This document shows positions 40,290-48,654 of a stretch of 64,000 nucleotides of DNA, piece by piece (position 1 is the stretch's first letter; every line of letters begins with the position of its first letter). Both the position numbers and the translations under genes were made by a program. The stretch covers positions 310,001 through 374,000 of the forward strand of contig CAJIZV010000001.1 of NCBI GenBank assembly GCA_905181935.1, in the 5' to 3' direction. The notes under the pieces are model-generated. The model did no database searches, was not told the DNA's origin, and saw only the letters and a list, made by a program, of their open reading frames with translations. Source of the stretch: an uncultured Amylibacter sp. (GTDB taxonomy: Bacteria; Pseudomonadota; Alphaproteobacteria; Rhodobacterales; Rhodobacteraceae).

Positions 40290-40459
40290 TTTGTTTCTTC
40301 TAGCTGAGGGCGCCGGACGTGATCATACGCCTCTAAAGTTGAGCCCCCCATCAATTTAGCAATGGTAATTGAAAAAACTAAAACAACAAAAGCTATTAAC
40401 ACTAAACCTAACATTAAGTTATTTTTTTTACGGATTGAGTGGATTTTTTCATCAGTCAT
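40286..40459 (-). CDS. Small CoxF-like membrane protein of the oxidase operon
   Basis: A 57-residue frame too short for many gene finders: MTDEKIHSIRKKNN, a single transmembrane helix at ~15-35, then a polar tail ending RRPQLEETK. It begins immediately after the ctaB stop and its TGA overlaps the ctaG ATG by 4 bp, so it is fully embedded in the operon. Small one-helix proteins called CoxF occur at this position in alphaproteobacteria and have no firm function. Coding potential rests on overlap geometry, topology and synteny. Confidence 0.8.
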   Translation of the reverse strand: MTDEKIHSIRKKNNLMLGLVLIAFVVLVFSITIAKLMGGSTLEAYDHVRRPQLEETK

Positions 40460-41410
40460 TTAAAATACCTGTGGCCATGCTGCTAAATTAAAATTGAGCG
40501 TGCGAAGGCCCGCCTCAATCAATAGTGCAGAAAATAAAAGAAAAAGATAAAATAGAGAAAAACGAAATACTTTACGCTCCTCAAAATATTTATCAGCGAC
40601 TGCAGCAGATTCAGCTCGGCGAAACAGTTTAATTGCGCCCATTAAAAACATTATAGATAATAGAATGGACAATATAAAATATAGTGGCCCTCCAATAGAT
40701 GTAAACGCTAATCCAATGCAAAATGGTGTCAAAAATATTGTATAGATAAGTATATGTTTACGCGTACTACGTTTGCCGTGAGTTACAGTTAACATTGGAA
40801 CACCCGCCTTAGTGTAATCTTCATTCATGAAAAGTGCTAGCGCCCAAAAATGTGGTGGTGTCCACATGAAAATCAACATGAACATACCAATTGCTTCAAT
40901 TGATATCGAGCCAGTTGCAGCGACCCAACCAACCATAGGAGGAAACGCACCAGCAGCGCCACCAATAACAATATTTTGTGGGGTAGTACGCTTTAGCCAC
41001 ATCGAATAGATTACAGCATAGAAGAAGATGGTAAAAGCTAGCAGACTAGCCGCAAACCAGTTAGAGGCTAGTCCTAACATTCCAACAGACAGAACAGACA
41101 TCCATAAACCAACAAGCATTGCACTGTTTGCTGTCACTTTTCCTGAAGGTACAGGACGACTTTGTGTTCGCTTCATAATTCGGTCGATATCTGCATCCCA
41201 CCACATATTTAAGGAACCAGATGCACCCGCACCTAACGCAATAAATAATATGGAAGCGAAACCTAGAACAAGATTAATTGAGCCAGGTGCAACTATTAAA
41301 CCTACCGCAGCAGTAAATACTACCAGCGACATAACTCGTGGTTTCAAAAGGGAAACATAATTACCAAAATCTGGTTGTTCAGACGTCGTATCTAAAGTTA
41401 CTTCTGTCAT
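40460..41410 (-). CDS. ctaB: Protoheme IX farnesyltransferase
   Basis: CtaB farnesylates haem b to haem o on the way to haem a. The 316-residue membrane protein belongs to the UbiA superfamily and has about nine helices. The prenyl-diphosphate motif WWDADIDRIMKRTQSRP is at ~70-86, with further conserved residues in the loop MWTPPHFWALALF. It follows ctaC by 47 bp. Subunit I is absent from this spot. Confidence 0.96.
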   Translation of the reverse strand: MTEVTLDTTSEQPDFGNYVSLLKPRVMSLVVFTAAVGLIVAPGSINLVLGFASILFIALGAGASGSLNMWWDADIDRIMKRTQSRPVPSGKVTANSAMLVGLWMSVLSVGMLGLASNWFAASLLAFTIFFYAVIYSMWLKRTTPQNIVIGGAAGAFPPMVGWVAATGSISIEAIGMFMLIFMWTPPHFWALALFMNEDYTKAGVPMLTVTHGKRSTRKHILIYTIFLTPFCIGLAFTSIGGPLYFILSILLSIMFLMGAIKLFRRAESAAVADKYFEERKVFRFSLFYLFLLFSALLIEAGLRTLNFNLAAWPQVF

Positions 41411-41457
41411 TTTATTTCCAAATAGATTAGCGGAAAATTAGTCTCACCAATCTCAGA

Positions 41458-42357
41458 TTAATTTTCTAAAGATTCTGCGCCTGACACTTTAATCATATTG
41501 GCATCAGCGAACTGAACTTTACGGGGAATACCAGCGTATTCTTCAATCGCACCGTCCAACCAAGCATCATATTTTTCTTGGCTAACAACTTTAACTGTTA
41601 TTGGCATGTATGAATGATCTTTACCGCATAGTTCTGAACATTGTCCAAAATAAATACCTTCTTTTTCAGCTTTAAACCAAAGTTCAGCCAACCGTCCCGG
41701 AACAGCATCTTGCTTTACGCCAAATGCTGGAATCGTCCAAGAATGGATAACATCAGCTCCTGTAACTTGGACAACAACAGTTTTGTTAACAGGCACAACG
41801 ACAGCAGCATCAGTTGCCAATAAATATTCGTCAGGAGCATATCCATATTCTTCTAGATCTGCTTTATCCAACATAAAACTATCAAATCCAAATTCATGAT
41901 CAACATATTCATGTGTCCAATACCATTGGTTTCCAGTAGCTTTAATTGTTACATCTGCCTCTGGAATTTCCATTTGCTTGAACAACAAAGTTAAGCTTGG
42001 TGGAATTAAACATAACAAGATAACAACTGGAATTAAGGTCCATGCTACTTCTATGCCAGTGTGGTGAGTAAACGTAGCTGGTTCTGGATTCCGCTTTGAG
42101 CTGAATCTAAAGGCACAATATAGCAACAAAGCAGTAACAAATAACGATATAATCGTAACAACCCACAATAAAAAAGTATCATAACTTTGGATATCACGCG
42201 CAACTTCGGTAACTGGAGGCTGCCAACCCATTAACCCATCAATTGGCTTACCGATTGTCTCTAAAGGGCCTAAATTATCTTGCGCCCATGCGGAACCAGT
42301 ATTTATTGCACTGATAAGAATAGTTGCTGTGGATATAAGTAGATTTTTTACTCGCAT
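41458..42357 (-). CDS. ctaC: Cytochrome c oxidase subunit II
   Basis: Subunit II carries the CuA centre that receives electrons from cytochrome c. The ATG at 42355-42357 is preferred over an upstream GTG because a GGGTGAG motif precedes it. The 299-residue precursor has a signal peptide ending about AWA-QD (residue ~26), two membrane helices, and the CuA domain with HSWTIPAFGVKQDAVPGR and CSELCGKDHSYMP (the two cysteines, Glu, His and Met ligands). It is the first gene of the cox operon. Confidence 0.96.
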   Translation of the reverse strand: MRVKNLLISTATILISAINTGSAWAQDNLGPLETIGKPIDGLMGWQPPVTEVARDIQSYDTFLLWVVTIISLFVTALLLYCAFRFSSKRNPEPATFTHHTGIEVAWTLIPVVILLCLIPPSLTLLFKQMEIPEADVTIKATGNQWYWTHEYVDHEFGFDSFMLDKADLEEYGYAPDEYLLATDAAVVVPVNKTVVVQVTGADVIHSWTIPAFGVKQDAVPGRLAELWFKAEKEGIYFGQCSELCGKDHSYMPITVKVVSQEKYDAWLDGAIEEYAGIPRKVQFADANMIKVSGAESLEN

Positions 42358-42436
42358 ACGTCTCACCCTGTTTATTTGGAAAATTGCAAATTGCAGAATC
42401 TCCGGTTGTATCTTACTCTAGCTAAAATCATAATAA

Positions 42437-42483
42437 GGCACAAAGAACAAGCTTTGCATTTGCGGCATTGCGCCGCTTGTGCC
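42437..42483. promoter_or_regulatory. Nested inverted repeats in the ctaC-tldD divergent region
   Basis: GGCACAA (42437-42443) pairs with TTGTGCC (42477-42483), and directly inside the right arm GCGGC (42462-42466) pairs with GCCGC (42472-42476). This GC-rich structure stands out in an AT-rich spacer of about 160 bp between two divergent genes. It could be a regulator site or a transcript structure. No known operator is recognised. Confidence 0.4.
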
Positions 42484-42516
42484 AAATTGTCTTATAGAAC
42501 TTAAAGGATAGCCCAG

Positions 42517-43944
42517 ATGAGTAATGCGTCCACGCCCTTTCGGCCTTTTGAAACTAATTTTGACCAAGATTGTGCATTAAAAACACTTCAGGATACTGTG
42601 GCCGGTGCCGAAGATGGGGAAATGTTTTTAGAACGTCACCGATCTGAAGCATTAGTATTTGATGATGGCAGAGTAAAAAATGCTAGTTACAATGCATCCG
42701 AAGGTTTTGGATTGCGCGCGGTTAAGGGTGAAGCTGCAGGATATGCACACTCCACACAGATGACACAATCCGCCCTTGAGCGTGCGTCAGATACAGCACG
42801 CCTTGCAGTTGGCTCAGGTGGTGGGGTTTTAGCAAAAGCACCTGCTCCAACAAATCAACGCTTATATACAGATATTGACCCAATTTCAGATGCTGAATTT
42901 TCTGTAAAGCTTGACACATTAAAAGAAATTGATGCCTATGCTCGCGAATTAGATAAACGAGTTGTTCAAGTGTCCGCATCTTTAGCGGCCAGTCTTCAAG
43001 AAGTCGAAATACTTAGGCCAGAAGGTACGCTGGTTCGTGATGTAAGGCCAATGGCAAGATTAAACGTTTCAGTCACTGTAGAAAAAGACGGACGTCGAGA
43101 AAGTGGTAGTGCAGGAGGTGGAGGGCGCCACGGATTGCTACAATTAACTAGTGAAAAAAATTGGAAACCAAAAGTTATTGAAGCCTTGCGCGTAGCATTG
43201 GTCAATCTAGATTCTAAGCCAGCTCCAGCAGGCCAATTTGATGTTGTTTTAGGACCAGGGTGGCCAGGGATTTTATTACATGAAGCTATCGGTCATGGGC
43301 TAGAGGGTGACTTTAACCGAAAGAAAACATCAGTTTTTTCTGGGCTATTAGGCAAACGAATTGCTGCTAAAGGTGTTACAGTATTAGATGATGGAACTAT
43401 CCCAGACCGTCGAGGATCAATCAGCTTTGATGATGAGGGAACTCAATCAAGAAAAAATGTTCTGATTGAAGACGGAATTTTAGTTGGATACATGCAAGAT
43501 CGCCAAAATGCACGCTTAATGGGAGTTCAATCTACTGGCAACGGACGAAGAGAGAGTTATGCTCATGCTCCAATGCCTAGGATGACAAACACTTATATGC
43601 TGGGAGGTAGTGCGAATCCTAACGATATTTTAGCAGATCTTAAAGATGGTATTTATGCAGTAGGATTTGGTGGAGGGCAGGTAGACATAACTAATGGTAA
43701 ATTTGTATTTTCTTGTACCGAGGCTTATCGTGTTAAAAACGGTTCCATAGGCGCTCCAGTTAAGGGTGCAACACTAATTGGCGATGGGGCAACAGCACTG
43801 AAACAGATTCGCGCAATAGGCAATGATATGGCACTAGATCCTGGAATGGGCAATTGTGGTAAAGCTGGCCAATGGGTACCTGTTGGAGTTGGGCAGCCAA
43901 CTTTAATGATTGGTGGATTGACCGTGGGCGGTTCACAGGTCTAA
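42517..43944 (+). CDS. tldD: Metalloprotease TldD
   Basis: TldD, with TldE/PmbA, forms a zinc protease that trims unfolded peptides. The 475-residue protein has the zinc motif HEAIGHGLE with His255 and His260, and the conserved ends SCTEAYRVKNGSIGAPVKGATLIG and GQWVPVGVGQPTLMIGG (each partly cited). It is transcribed away from ctaC, a synteny common in alphaproteobacteria. pmbA is not in the window. Confidence 0.95.
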   Translation: MSNASTPFRPFETNFDQDCALKTLQDTVAGAEDGEMFLERHRSEALVFDDGRVKNASYNASEGFGLRAVKGEAAGYAHSTQMTQSALERASDTARLAVGSGGGVLAKAPAPTNQRLYTDIDPISDAEFSVKLDTLKEIDAYARELDKRVVQVSASLAASLQEVEILRPEGTLVRDVRPMARLNVSVTVEKDGRRESGSAGGGGRHGLLQLTSEKNWKPKVIEALRVALVNLDSKPAPAGQFDVVLGPGWPGILLHEAIGHGLEGDFNRKKTSVFSGLLGKRIAAKGVTVLDDGTIPDRRGSISFDDEGTQSRKNVLIEDGILVGYMQDRQNARLMGVQSTGNGRRESYAHAPMPRMTNTYMLGGSANPNDILADLKDGIYAVGFGGGQVDITNGKFVFSCTEAYRVKNGSIGAPVKGATLIGDGATALKQIRAIGNDMALDPGMGNCGKAGQWVPVGVGQPTLMIGGLTVGGSQV

Positions 43945-44148
43945 TACAAATCTTACATTTAGCTATTGCTAGATTAAAAATGAAAAATCTTACAAAAATA
44001 ATTAATGCTTACTTGTTACTTCTATATCAATCTATGTAATTATAAAATAAATATTCAGAGCTTTTAAAAGGGACTGTTGACATTCACCCAAAGAACAACA
44101 CATGTTCCGCGCCCATAGACTATGCTTATTTATCCTTAAAGGAATCCC

Positions 44149-46788
44149 ATGCCAGTCGTCGTCGTAGAAAGCCCCGCAAAGGCAAAAACTATTAATAAAT
44201 ATTTAGGGTCTAACTATATTGTGTTAGCATCCTATGGACACGTAAGGGACTTACCTCCCAAAGATGGATCAGTCGATACCGACAATGATTTTGAAATGAA
44301 ATGGGAGGTTGCTACAGATTCTAAAAAACATCTAAAAGCAATTTCAGATGCATTAAAAGATGATAATAATTTAATACTCGCAACTGACCCTGACCGTGAA
44401 GGTGAGGCGATTTCATGGCATTTAGAAGAGACATTACGAAAACGTAAGATCATTAAAAAGGATACTCCCGTTAGCCGTGTTGTATTTAATGCGATTACGA
44501 AAACTGCAGTGACTGAAGCTATGAAAAACCCACGCGCAGTGGATATGGAGCTTGTAGAGGCATACTTAGCGCGACGCGCATTAGATTATTTAGTTGGATT
44601 TAAACTTTCCCCTGTTTTGTGGCGAAAATTGCCAGGGGCAAAATCTGCAGGGCGCGTACAATCAGTTTCTCTACGTCTAATCGTGGAACGAGAAATGGAA
44701 ATTGAAGCCCATAAAGCTCGCGAGTATTGGTCAGTTAAAACAATTTTAAAAACACCACGTGGCCAAAATTTTGAAGCATCCTTACGAATTTTAGCAGGCA
44801 AAAAGCTCGAAAAATTTGATATTAATAATGAGACATCCGCCGAATTGGCTGTTCAGGCAATTACCTCACGAGACTTAAGTGTAACAAGTGTTGAAGCTAA
44901 ACCAAGAAGTCGTAATCCGTCTGCTCCTTTTATGACGTCTACTTTGCAACAGGAAGCTAGTCGTAAATTTGGATTTGGCGCACGACAAACTATGAGCACC
45001 GCACAACGCTTGTATGAAGCTGGTCACATTACATATATGCGAACAGATGGAATAGATATGTCGCCAGAAGCTGTAACAGCAGCCCGTGATGCAATTAAAG
45101 ATCGTTATGGTATAGATTTTGTTTCTGCAGAACCACGTATCTATAAGAATAAAGCTGCTAATGCTCAGGAAGCTCACGAATGTATTCGCCCCACAAATAT
45201 GGAAGTGTCCTCTGATACTTTAGGTAAATTGGAAGCAGATCAACGTAAGCTATATGATCTAATTTGGAAAAGAACTTTAGCAAGCCAGATGGCTAGTGCC
45301 AGAATGGAAGGTACCACTATCGATATTTCATCAGAGGACAATCAAATAAGCTTACGATCCACAGGAACAGTGGTTTTATTTGAAGGGTTTTTGAAGGTTT
45401 ATGAAGAAGGTCGCGACGATGAAGTTGTAGATGATAGTGATAAACGATTACCACAATTATTAGTAGGCGATAAAACTGATAAAATAAATATCACTCCAAA
45501 CCAACATTTTACACAACCAAAACCTCGTTACACCGAGGCTACTTTAGTTAAGCGAATGGAAGAATTGGGAATCGGCCGTCCATCAACATATGCATCAATA
45601 GTTACAACCATTCAGACGCGTGAATATGTGCGAAAAGAAGGCAATCGATTAATCGCTGAAGATAAAGGTCGTTTGGTAATTGCATTTTTAGAAAACTATT
45701 TTCGTCAATATGTTGGATATAATTATACTGCTGCACTTGAAAAAGAATTGGATAATGTCTCCGCAGGTTCAGAAGATTACAAAGCAGTTCTAGGGCGCTT
45801 TTGGCGCGATTTTTCAGCTGCTATTGCAGAAACTGCAGATTTAAGAATTACAGAAGTTCTAGAAAAAATTAATGAAGTTTTAGCACCACATTTATTCCCT
45901 GCAACTGAAGACGGTTCTGATCCTCGGGTATGTGGAGCATGCGGTAACGGTAGGCTATCAATGCGAACAGCTCGATCTGGTGGAGCATTTATTGGGTGTT
46001 CAAATTATCCAGAGTGTCGATACACACGTGCTTTCGGTCCGCCTGGTGCTGAAGATGCAAGTGGCATTCCTCCTGAAGGTAAACACTTGGGTGATGATGA
46101 AGGTGATAAGATTTTTGTGTTTAAAGGTCGCTTTGGTCCCTATGTTCAGCGAGGAGAAGTCGTTGATGATAAAAAACCGCCACGACAATCCATTCCTAAA
46201 GACTGGCCACCAGCTGAAGTGGATTTAGAACAAGCATTACGTTTATTATCACTTCCTCGTCAAATAGGGCCACACCCAGAAGATGGAATTATGGTTTGGG
46301 CTAACATTGGCCGTTATGGTCCATATCTTAAACATGCTGAAAGTACATCAGATCGTGGTGGAACTAATGCTAACCTGCAAGAAATTGAAGAAGTGTTTAC
46401 CGTAGGCATGAACCATGCAGTTCAGTTACTAGCTGAAAAAATTGCCACACGTGGTGGTCGAGGCATTGCAGCCAAACCAATTCATGAATTAGGCGAACAC
46501 CCTGAGATGGGTGGCCCTGTTAACATTATGAAGGGCAAATATGGCCCGTATGTAAAATGGGAAAAAATCAATGCAACTATTTCTTCTGAAATTGAGCCAG
46601 AAGACTTAACACTAGACCATGCCATTATTCTCATTAACGAAAAAATAGCGAAGTCACCGGTAAAACGTAAAGCACAAAAGAAAAAGCCTGCTGCAAAAAA
46701 GAAAGCTTCACCAAAAAAGGCTGGAACCAAAAAAATAGTTACTAAAAAGAAAACAACAGCAAAAAAAATACCTGCTAGTAAAAAATAA
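44149..46788 (+). CDS. topA: DNA topoisomerase I
   Basis: TopA relaxes negative supercoils by a type IA mechanism. The 879-residue protein has the Toprim start VVVESPAKAKTINKYLG, the acidic TDPDREGEAISWH, and the active-site Tyr296 in GHITYMRTDG. A four-cysteine zinc finger lies at ~587-620 (CGACGNG...CSNYPEC), followed by three FxGRFGPYV-like repeats and a lysine/alanine-rich tail of about 40 residues for DNA contact. One visible zinc finger instead of several, plus the basic tail, is normal in alphaproteobacteria. Confidence 0.97.
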   Translation: MPVVVVESPAKAKTINKYLGSNYIVLASYGHVRDLPPKDGSVDTDNDFEMKWEVATDSKKHLKAISDALKDDNNLILATDPDREGEAISWHLEETLRKRKIIKKDTPVSRVVFNAITKTAVTEAMKNPRAVDMELVEAYLARRALDYLVGFKLSPVLWRKLPGAKSAGRVQSVSLRLIVEREMEIEAHKAREYWSVKTILKTPRGQNFEASLRILAGKKLEKFDINNETSAELAVQAITSRDLSVTSVEAKPRSRNPSAPFMTSTLQQEASRKFGFGARQTMSTAQRLYEAGHITYMRTDGIDMSPEAVTAARDAIKDRYGIDFVSAEPRIYKNKAANAQEAHECIRPTNMEVSSDTLGKLEADQRKLYDLIWKRTLASQMASARMEGTTIDISSEDNQISLRSTGTVVLFEGFLKVYEEGRDDEVVDDSDKRLPQLLVGDKTDKINITPNQHFTQPKPRYTEATLVKRMEELGIGRPSTYASIVTTIQTREYVRKEGNRLIAEDKGRLVIAFLENYFRQYVGYNYTAALEKELDNVSAGSEDYKAVLGRFWRDFSAAIAETADLRITEVLEKINEVLAPHLFPATEDGSDPRVCGACGNGRLSMRTARSGGAFIGCSNYPECRYTRAFGPPGAEDASGIPPEGKHLGDDEGDKIFVFKGRFGPYVQRGEVVDDKKPPRQSIPKDWPPAEVDLEQALRLLSLPRQIGPHPEDGIMVWANIGRYGPYLKHAESTSDRGGTNANLQEIEEVFTVGMNHAVQLLAEKIATRGGRGIAAKPIHELGEHPEMGGPVNIMKGKYGPYVKWEKINATISSEIEPEDLTLDHAIILINEKIAKSPVKRKAQKKKPAAKKKASPKKAGTKKIVTKKKTTAKKIPASKK

Positions 46789-46798
46789 ATATTGTTAA

Positions 46799-47599
46799 TT
46801 ATTTTATAGGACGGCGCTCAATCGCATATCTATAGAGCGTCGTCAGTAAACTAGCTGACACCATAACTACTATCCATTGAAATATAGAAATTATTAAAAC
46901 GCCTATAAGGTTATTGGGAGCTAGCGCACCAGAAACTATTCCAATAAAAAGAACCATAGCTATAACAATAGTAGATAAGCCCCATATTTCATTTGAAAAA
47001 TATTTTGTTGCTTCAAACGACTGACGAATGGACATTTTTTTATCCAAAGCGACCGCAGGTAAAATCAATCCTGCTCGAAAAAAAACGTAATAAAAAGAAA
47101 TAAACAACAAAATATTAATAAAAGGTAAAATTGCAATTAAACCCACTCCAGTTAAAATAGTAATAATTAATGCAAATGGAATTATAATAATAAAAGCGAT
47201 AGTAAAAACCATCACAAGGGTTTTTATGGAATACAAAATAATCCGTGAAGGACTCCAATTAGGAAATAGTTGATTGCTAGTTTCTTCTAGTAAAATAAAA
47301 CGATGCCAAGCGATTGCGATCCACGACATCGCTATGAAAAAGATAAAATTGCCTCCCATTAAAGCTAAGATTTTTTGAGAAGAAAAATTCAATCCCATTA
47401 ATTGATCTTGTCCAGAACCATTTTTTATAGCTTTTATTTCAGGTGGACCTACGGTCAAATCTCCAGTCAAAAATACATTTAAAGCTGCACTTGCAAATAC
47501 TGCCACAACAAATATGGCCCCAGAAATGCGAAATGCCACAGCTAGATTATCAGACACTACTGCAACTGATTTTTTGAATATAATCCATGATTTAAACAT
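46799..47599 (-). CDS. Polytopic membrane protein, unknown function
   Basis: A 266-residue protein with about six predicted transmembrane helices and a long loop at ~45-85. I do not recognise a catalytic motif. The segment LDKKMSIRQSFEATK between helices resembles YciC/DUF-type membrane proteins with a conserved KxxLxxSxxxT-like region, but this is only an impression. Its stop lies 10 bp from the topA stop, so the two genes converge. Confidence 0.7.
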   Translation of the reverse strand: MFKSWIIFKKSVAVVSDNLAVAFRISGAIFVVAVFASAALNVFLTGDLTVGPPEIKAIKNGSGQDQLMGLNFSSQKILALMGGNFIFFIAMSWIAIAWHRFILLEETSNQLFPNWSPSRIILYSIKTLVMVFTIAFIIIIPFALIITILTGVGLIAILPFINILLFISFYYVFFRAGLILPAVALDKKMSIRQSFEATKYFSNEIWGLSTIVIAMVLFIGIVSGALAPNNLIGVLIISIFQWIVVMVSASLLTTLYRYAIERRPIK

Positions 47600-47782
47600 A
47601 ATTGACCTATAAATTAGTTATTTTAACATATCGCATAATTTTGACTAGCTTCAAGCAACTAAACACTTATTTTGTGAAGTAAATGCTATCGAAAAAAATA
47701 TAGTTAAATAAAATTTATATAAACCAAAAAAAATGTTGGCATAACTGCTTAATTGAGCCATCTAAGGGTAAAGGAGATATTT

Positions 47783-48052
47783 ATGTCAATAACCGCTGTT
47801 TTAGTTTTATTTTCCATAATTTGGTTCTTAGTTTTATTTCTAAGTTTGCAAATTAATATCAAAACCCAAGGTGATACAGGTAAGATTGTAGAAGGTACAC
47901 ATGCGTCTTCACCCGACGAGTTCGATATGAAAAAACGTATTCTAGTTACAACTGTAATCTCAATACCATCGTGTATTCTGGTCGTTTACGTCATTCTATC
48001 AGGCATAATAACTCTAGATATGTTCGATTTTTACAACCTGATTGAAAAGTAA
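47783..48052 (+). CDS. DUF1467 family small membrane protein
   Basis: An 89-residue protein with two transmembrane helices (~3-23 and ~54-76) separated by a polar loop containing GTHASSPDEFDMKKRI. The ATG at 47783 is chosen because AAAGGAGA precedes it by 6 nt; an earlier in-frame start at 47753 lacks a site. The loop pattern, with a proline-aspartate-glutamate stretch followed by basic residues, fits DUF1467, an alphaproteobacterial family of unknown function. Confidence 0.78.
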   Translation: MSITAVLVLFSIIWFLVLFLSLQINIKTQGDTGKIVEGTHASSPDEFDMKKRILVTTVISIPSCILVVYVILSGIITLDMFDFYNLIEK

Positions 48053-48112
48053 CCCTTTTCTTTTATATTAAAGGGGCGTATCGCGACCACAACTCTTATA
48101 AAGGAATATAAA

Positions 48113-48508
48113 ATGGCCGCTCTTTCTGAAGGTGACATAGTAGTTTTGGTTTCAGGCTCTCCACGTTTTGTTGTTGAAAGCATCCAAAGCACAAAAGTTA
48201 GTTGCGTGTGGTGTAACGAAGGTCAGGTTCATCGTGATACGTTTGACATGAGCATCTTACGAAAATGGGAAGCATCAGACACTGCCCCATCACGTGGTGG
48301 AGATCGTGGAGGCGATCGCGGCGGATTTAAAGGTGGAGATCGTGGTGGCGATCGTGGCGGATTTAAAGGTGGAGATCGTGGTGGTGATCGTGGCGGATTT
48401 AAAGGTGGAGATCGTGGTGGTGATCGTGGCGGATTTAAGGGCGGTAACGACCGTGCTCCAAAACGTGATTTTGATAAAAAAGATAAACCTTTCTTTCGTA
48501 AGGACTAA
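48113..48508 (+). CDS. DUF2158 (YodC-like) protein with RGG/FKGG repeat tail
   Basis: A 131-residue protein. Residues 1-55 form a DUF2158/YodC-like small beta domain (GDIVVLVSGSPRFVVESI, CVWCNEGQVHRDTF). Residues 62-109 are four exact copies of a 12-residue repeat, GGDRGGDRGGFK, and the tail NDRAPKRDFDKKDKPFFRKD is strongly charged. Arginine-glycine repeats are known RNA-binding and condensate-forming elements, so an RNA-related role is inferred. AAGGAAT precedes the ATG. The tail is encoded by a 36-bp tandem repeat. Confidence 0.82.
   Translation: MAALSEGDIVVLVSGSPRFVVESIQSTKVSCVWCNEGQVHRDTFDMSILRKWEASDTAPSRGGDRGGDRGGFKGGDRGGDRGGFKGGDRGGDRGGFKGGDRGGDRGGFKGGNDRAPKRDFDKKDKPFFRKD
48296..48439 (+). 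repeat. Four tandem 36-bp repeats encoding the RGG tail
   Basis: Four 36-bp units in direct tandem, differing only at a few third-codon positions (GGA/GGC/GGT). Each encodes GGDRGGDRGGFK. Near identity suggests recent expansion or homogenisation by slippage, so copy number may vary between strains. Confidence 0.92.
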
Positions 48509-48575
48509 GATTATAGCTTAATATATTTCTCCACCAATTAGTGTAGGATAGTAGCTATTAATCAAAGAATTTGTA

Positions 48576-48614
48576 AAACGGCCCTATTAAAAATTATTTT
48601 TAATAGGGCCGTTT
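48576..48614. terminator. Bidirectional intrinsic terminator
   Basis: AAACGGCCCTATTAAAAA (48576-48593) and its exact complement (48597-48614) form a perfect 18-bp stem with a TTA loop. Each strand ends in a U-run from the A/T part of the stem. It lies between the convergent DUF2158 and aspS genes and should stop transcription from both. Confidence 0.93.
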
Positions 48615-48654
48615 CATTTAAATTAATTTGAATTAACCCTCTTTCACAAATTCA

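Noticed and set aside
40460..42357. Missing oxidase subunit I (ctaD) as a sign of a deletion
   Set aside because: In many alphaproteobacteria, such as Rhodobacter and Paracoccus, ctaD lies elsewhere while ctaC-ctaB-ctaG-ctaE stay together.
48294..48521. Second-frame ORF with valine/isoleucine repeats, and a CRISPR-like appearance of the 36-bp repeats
   Set aside because: It is the shifted reading of the RGG repeats. The units are contiguous with no spacers, so this is not a CRISPR array.
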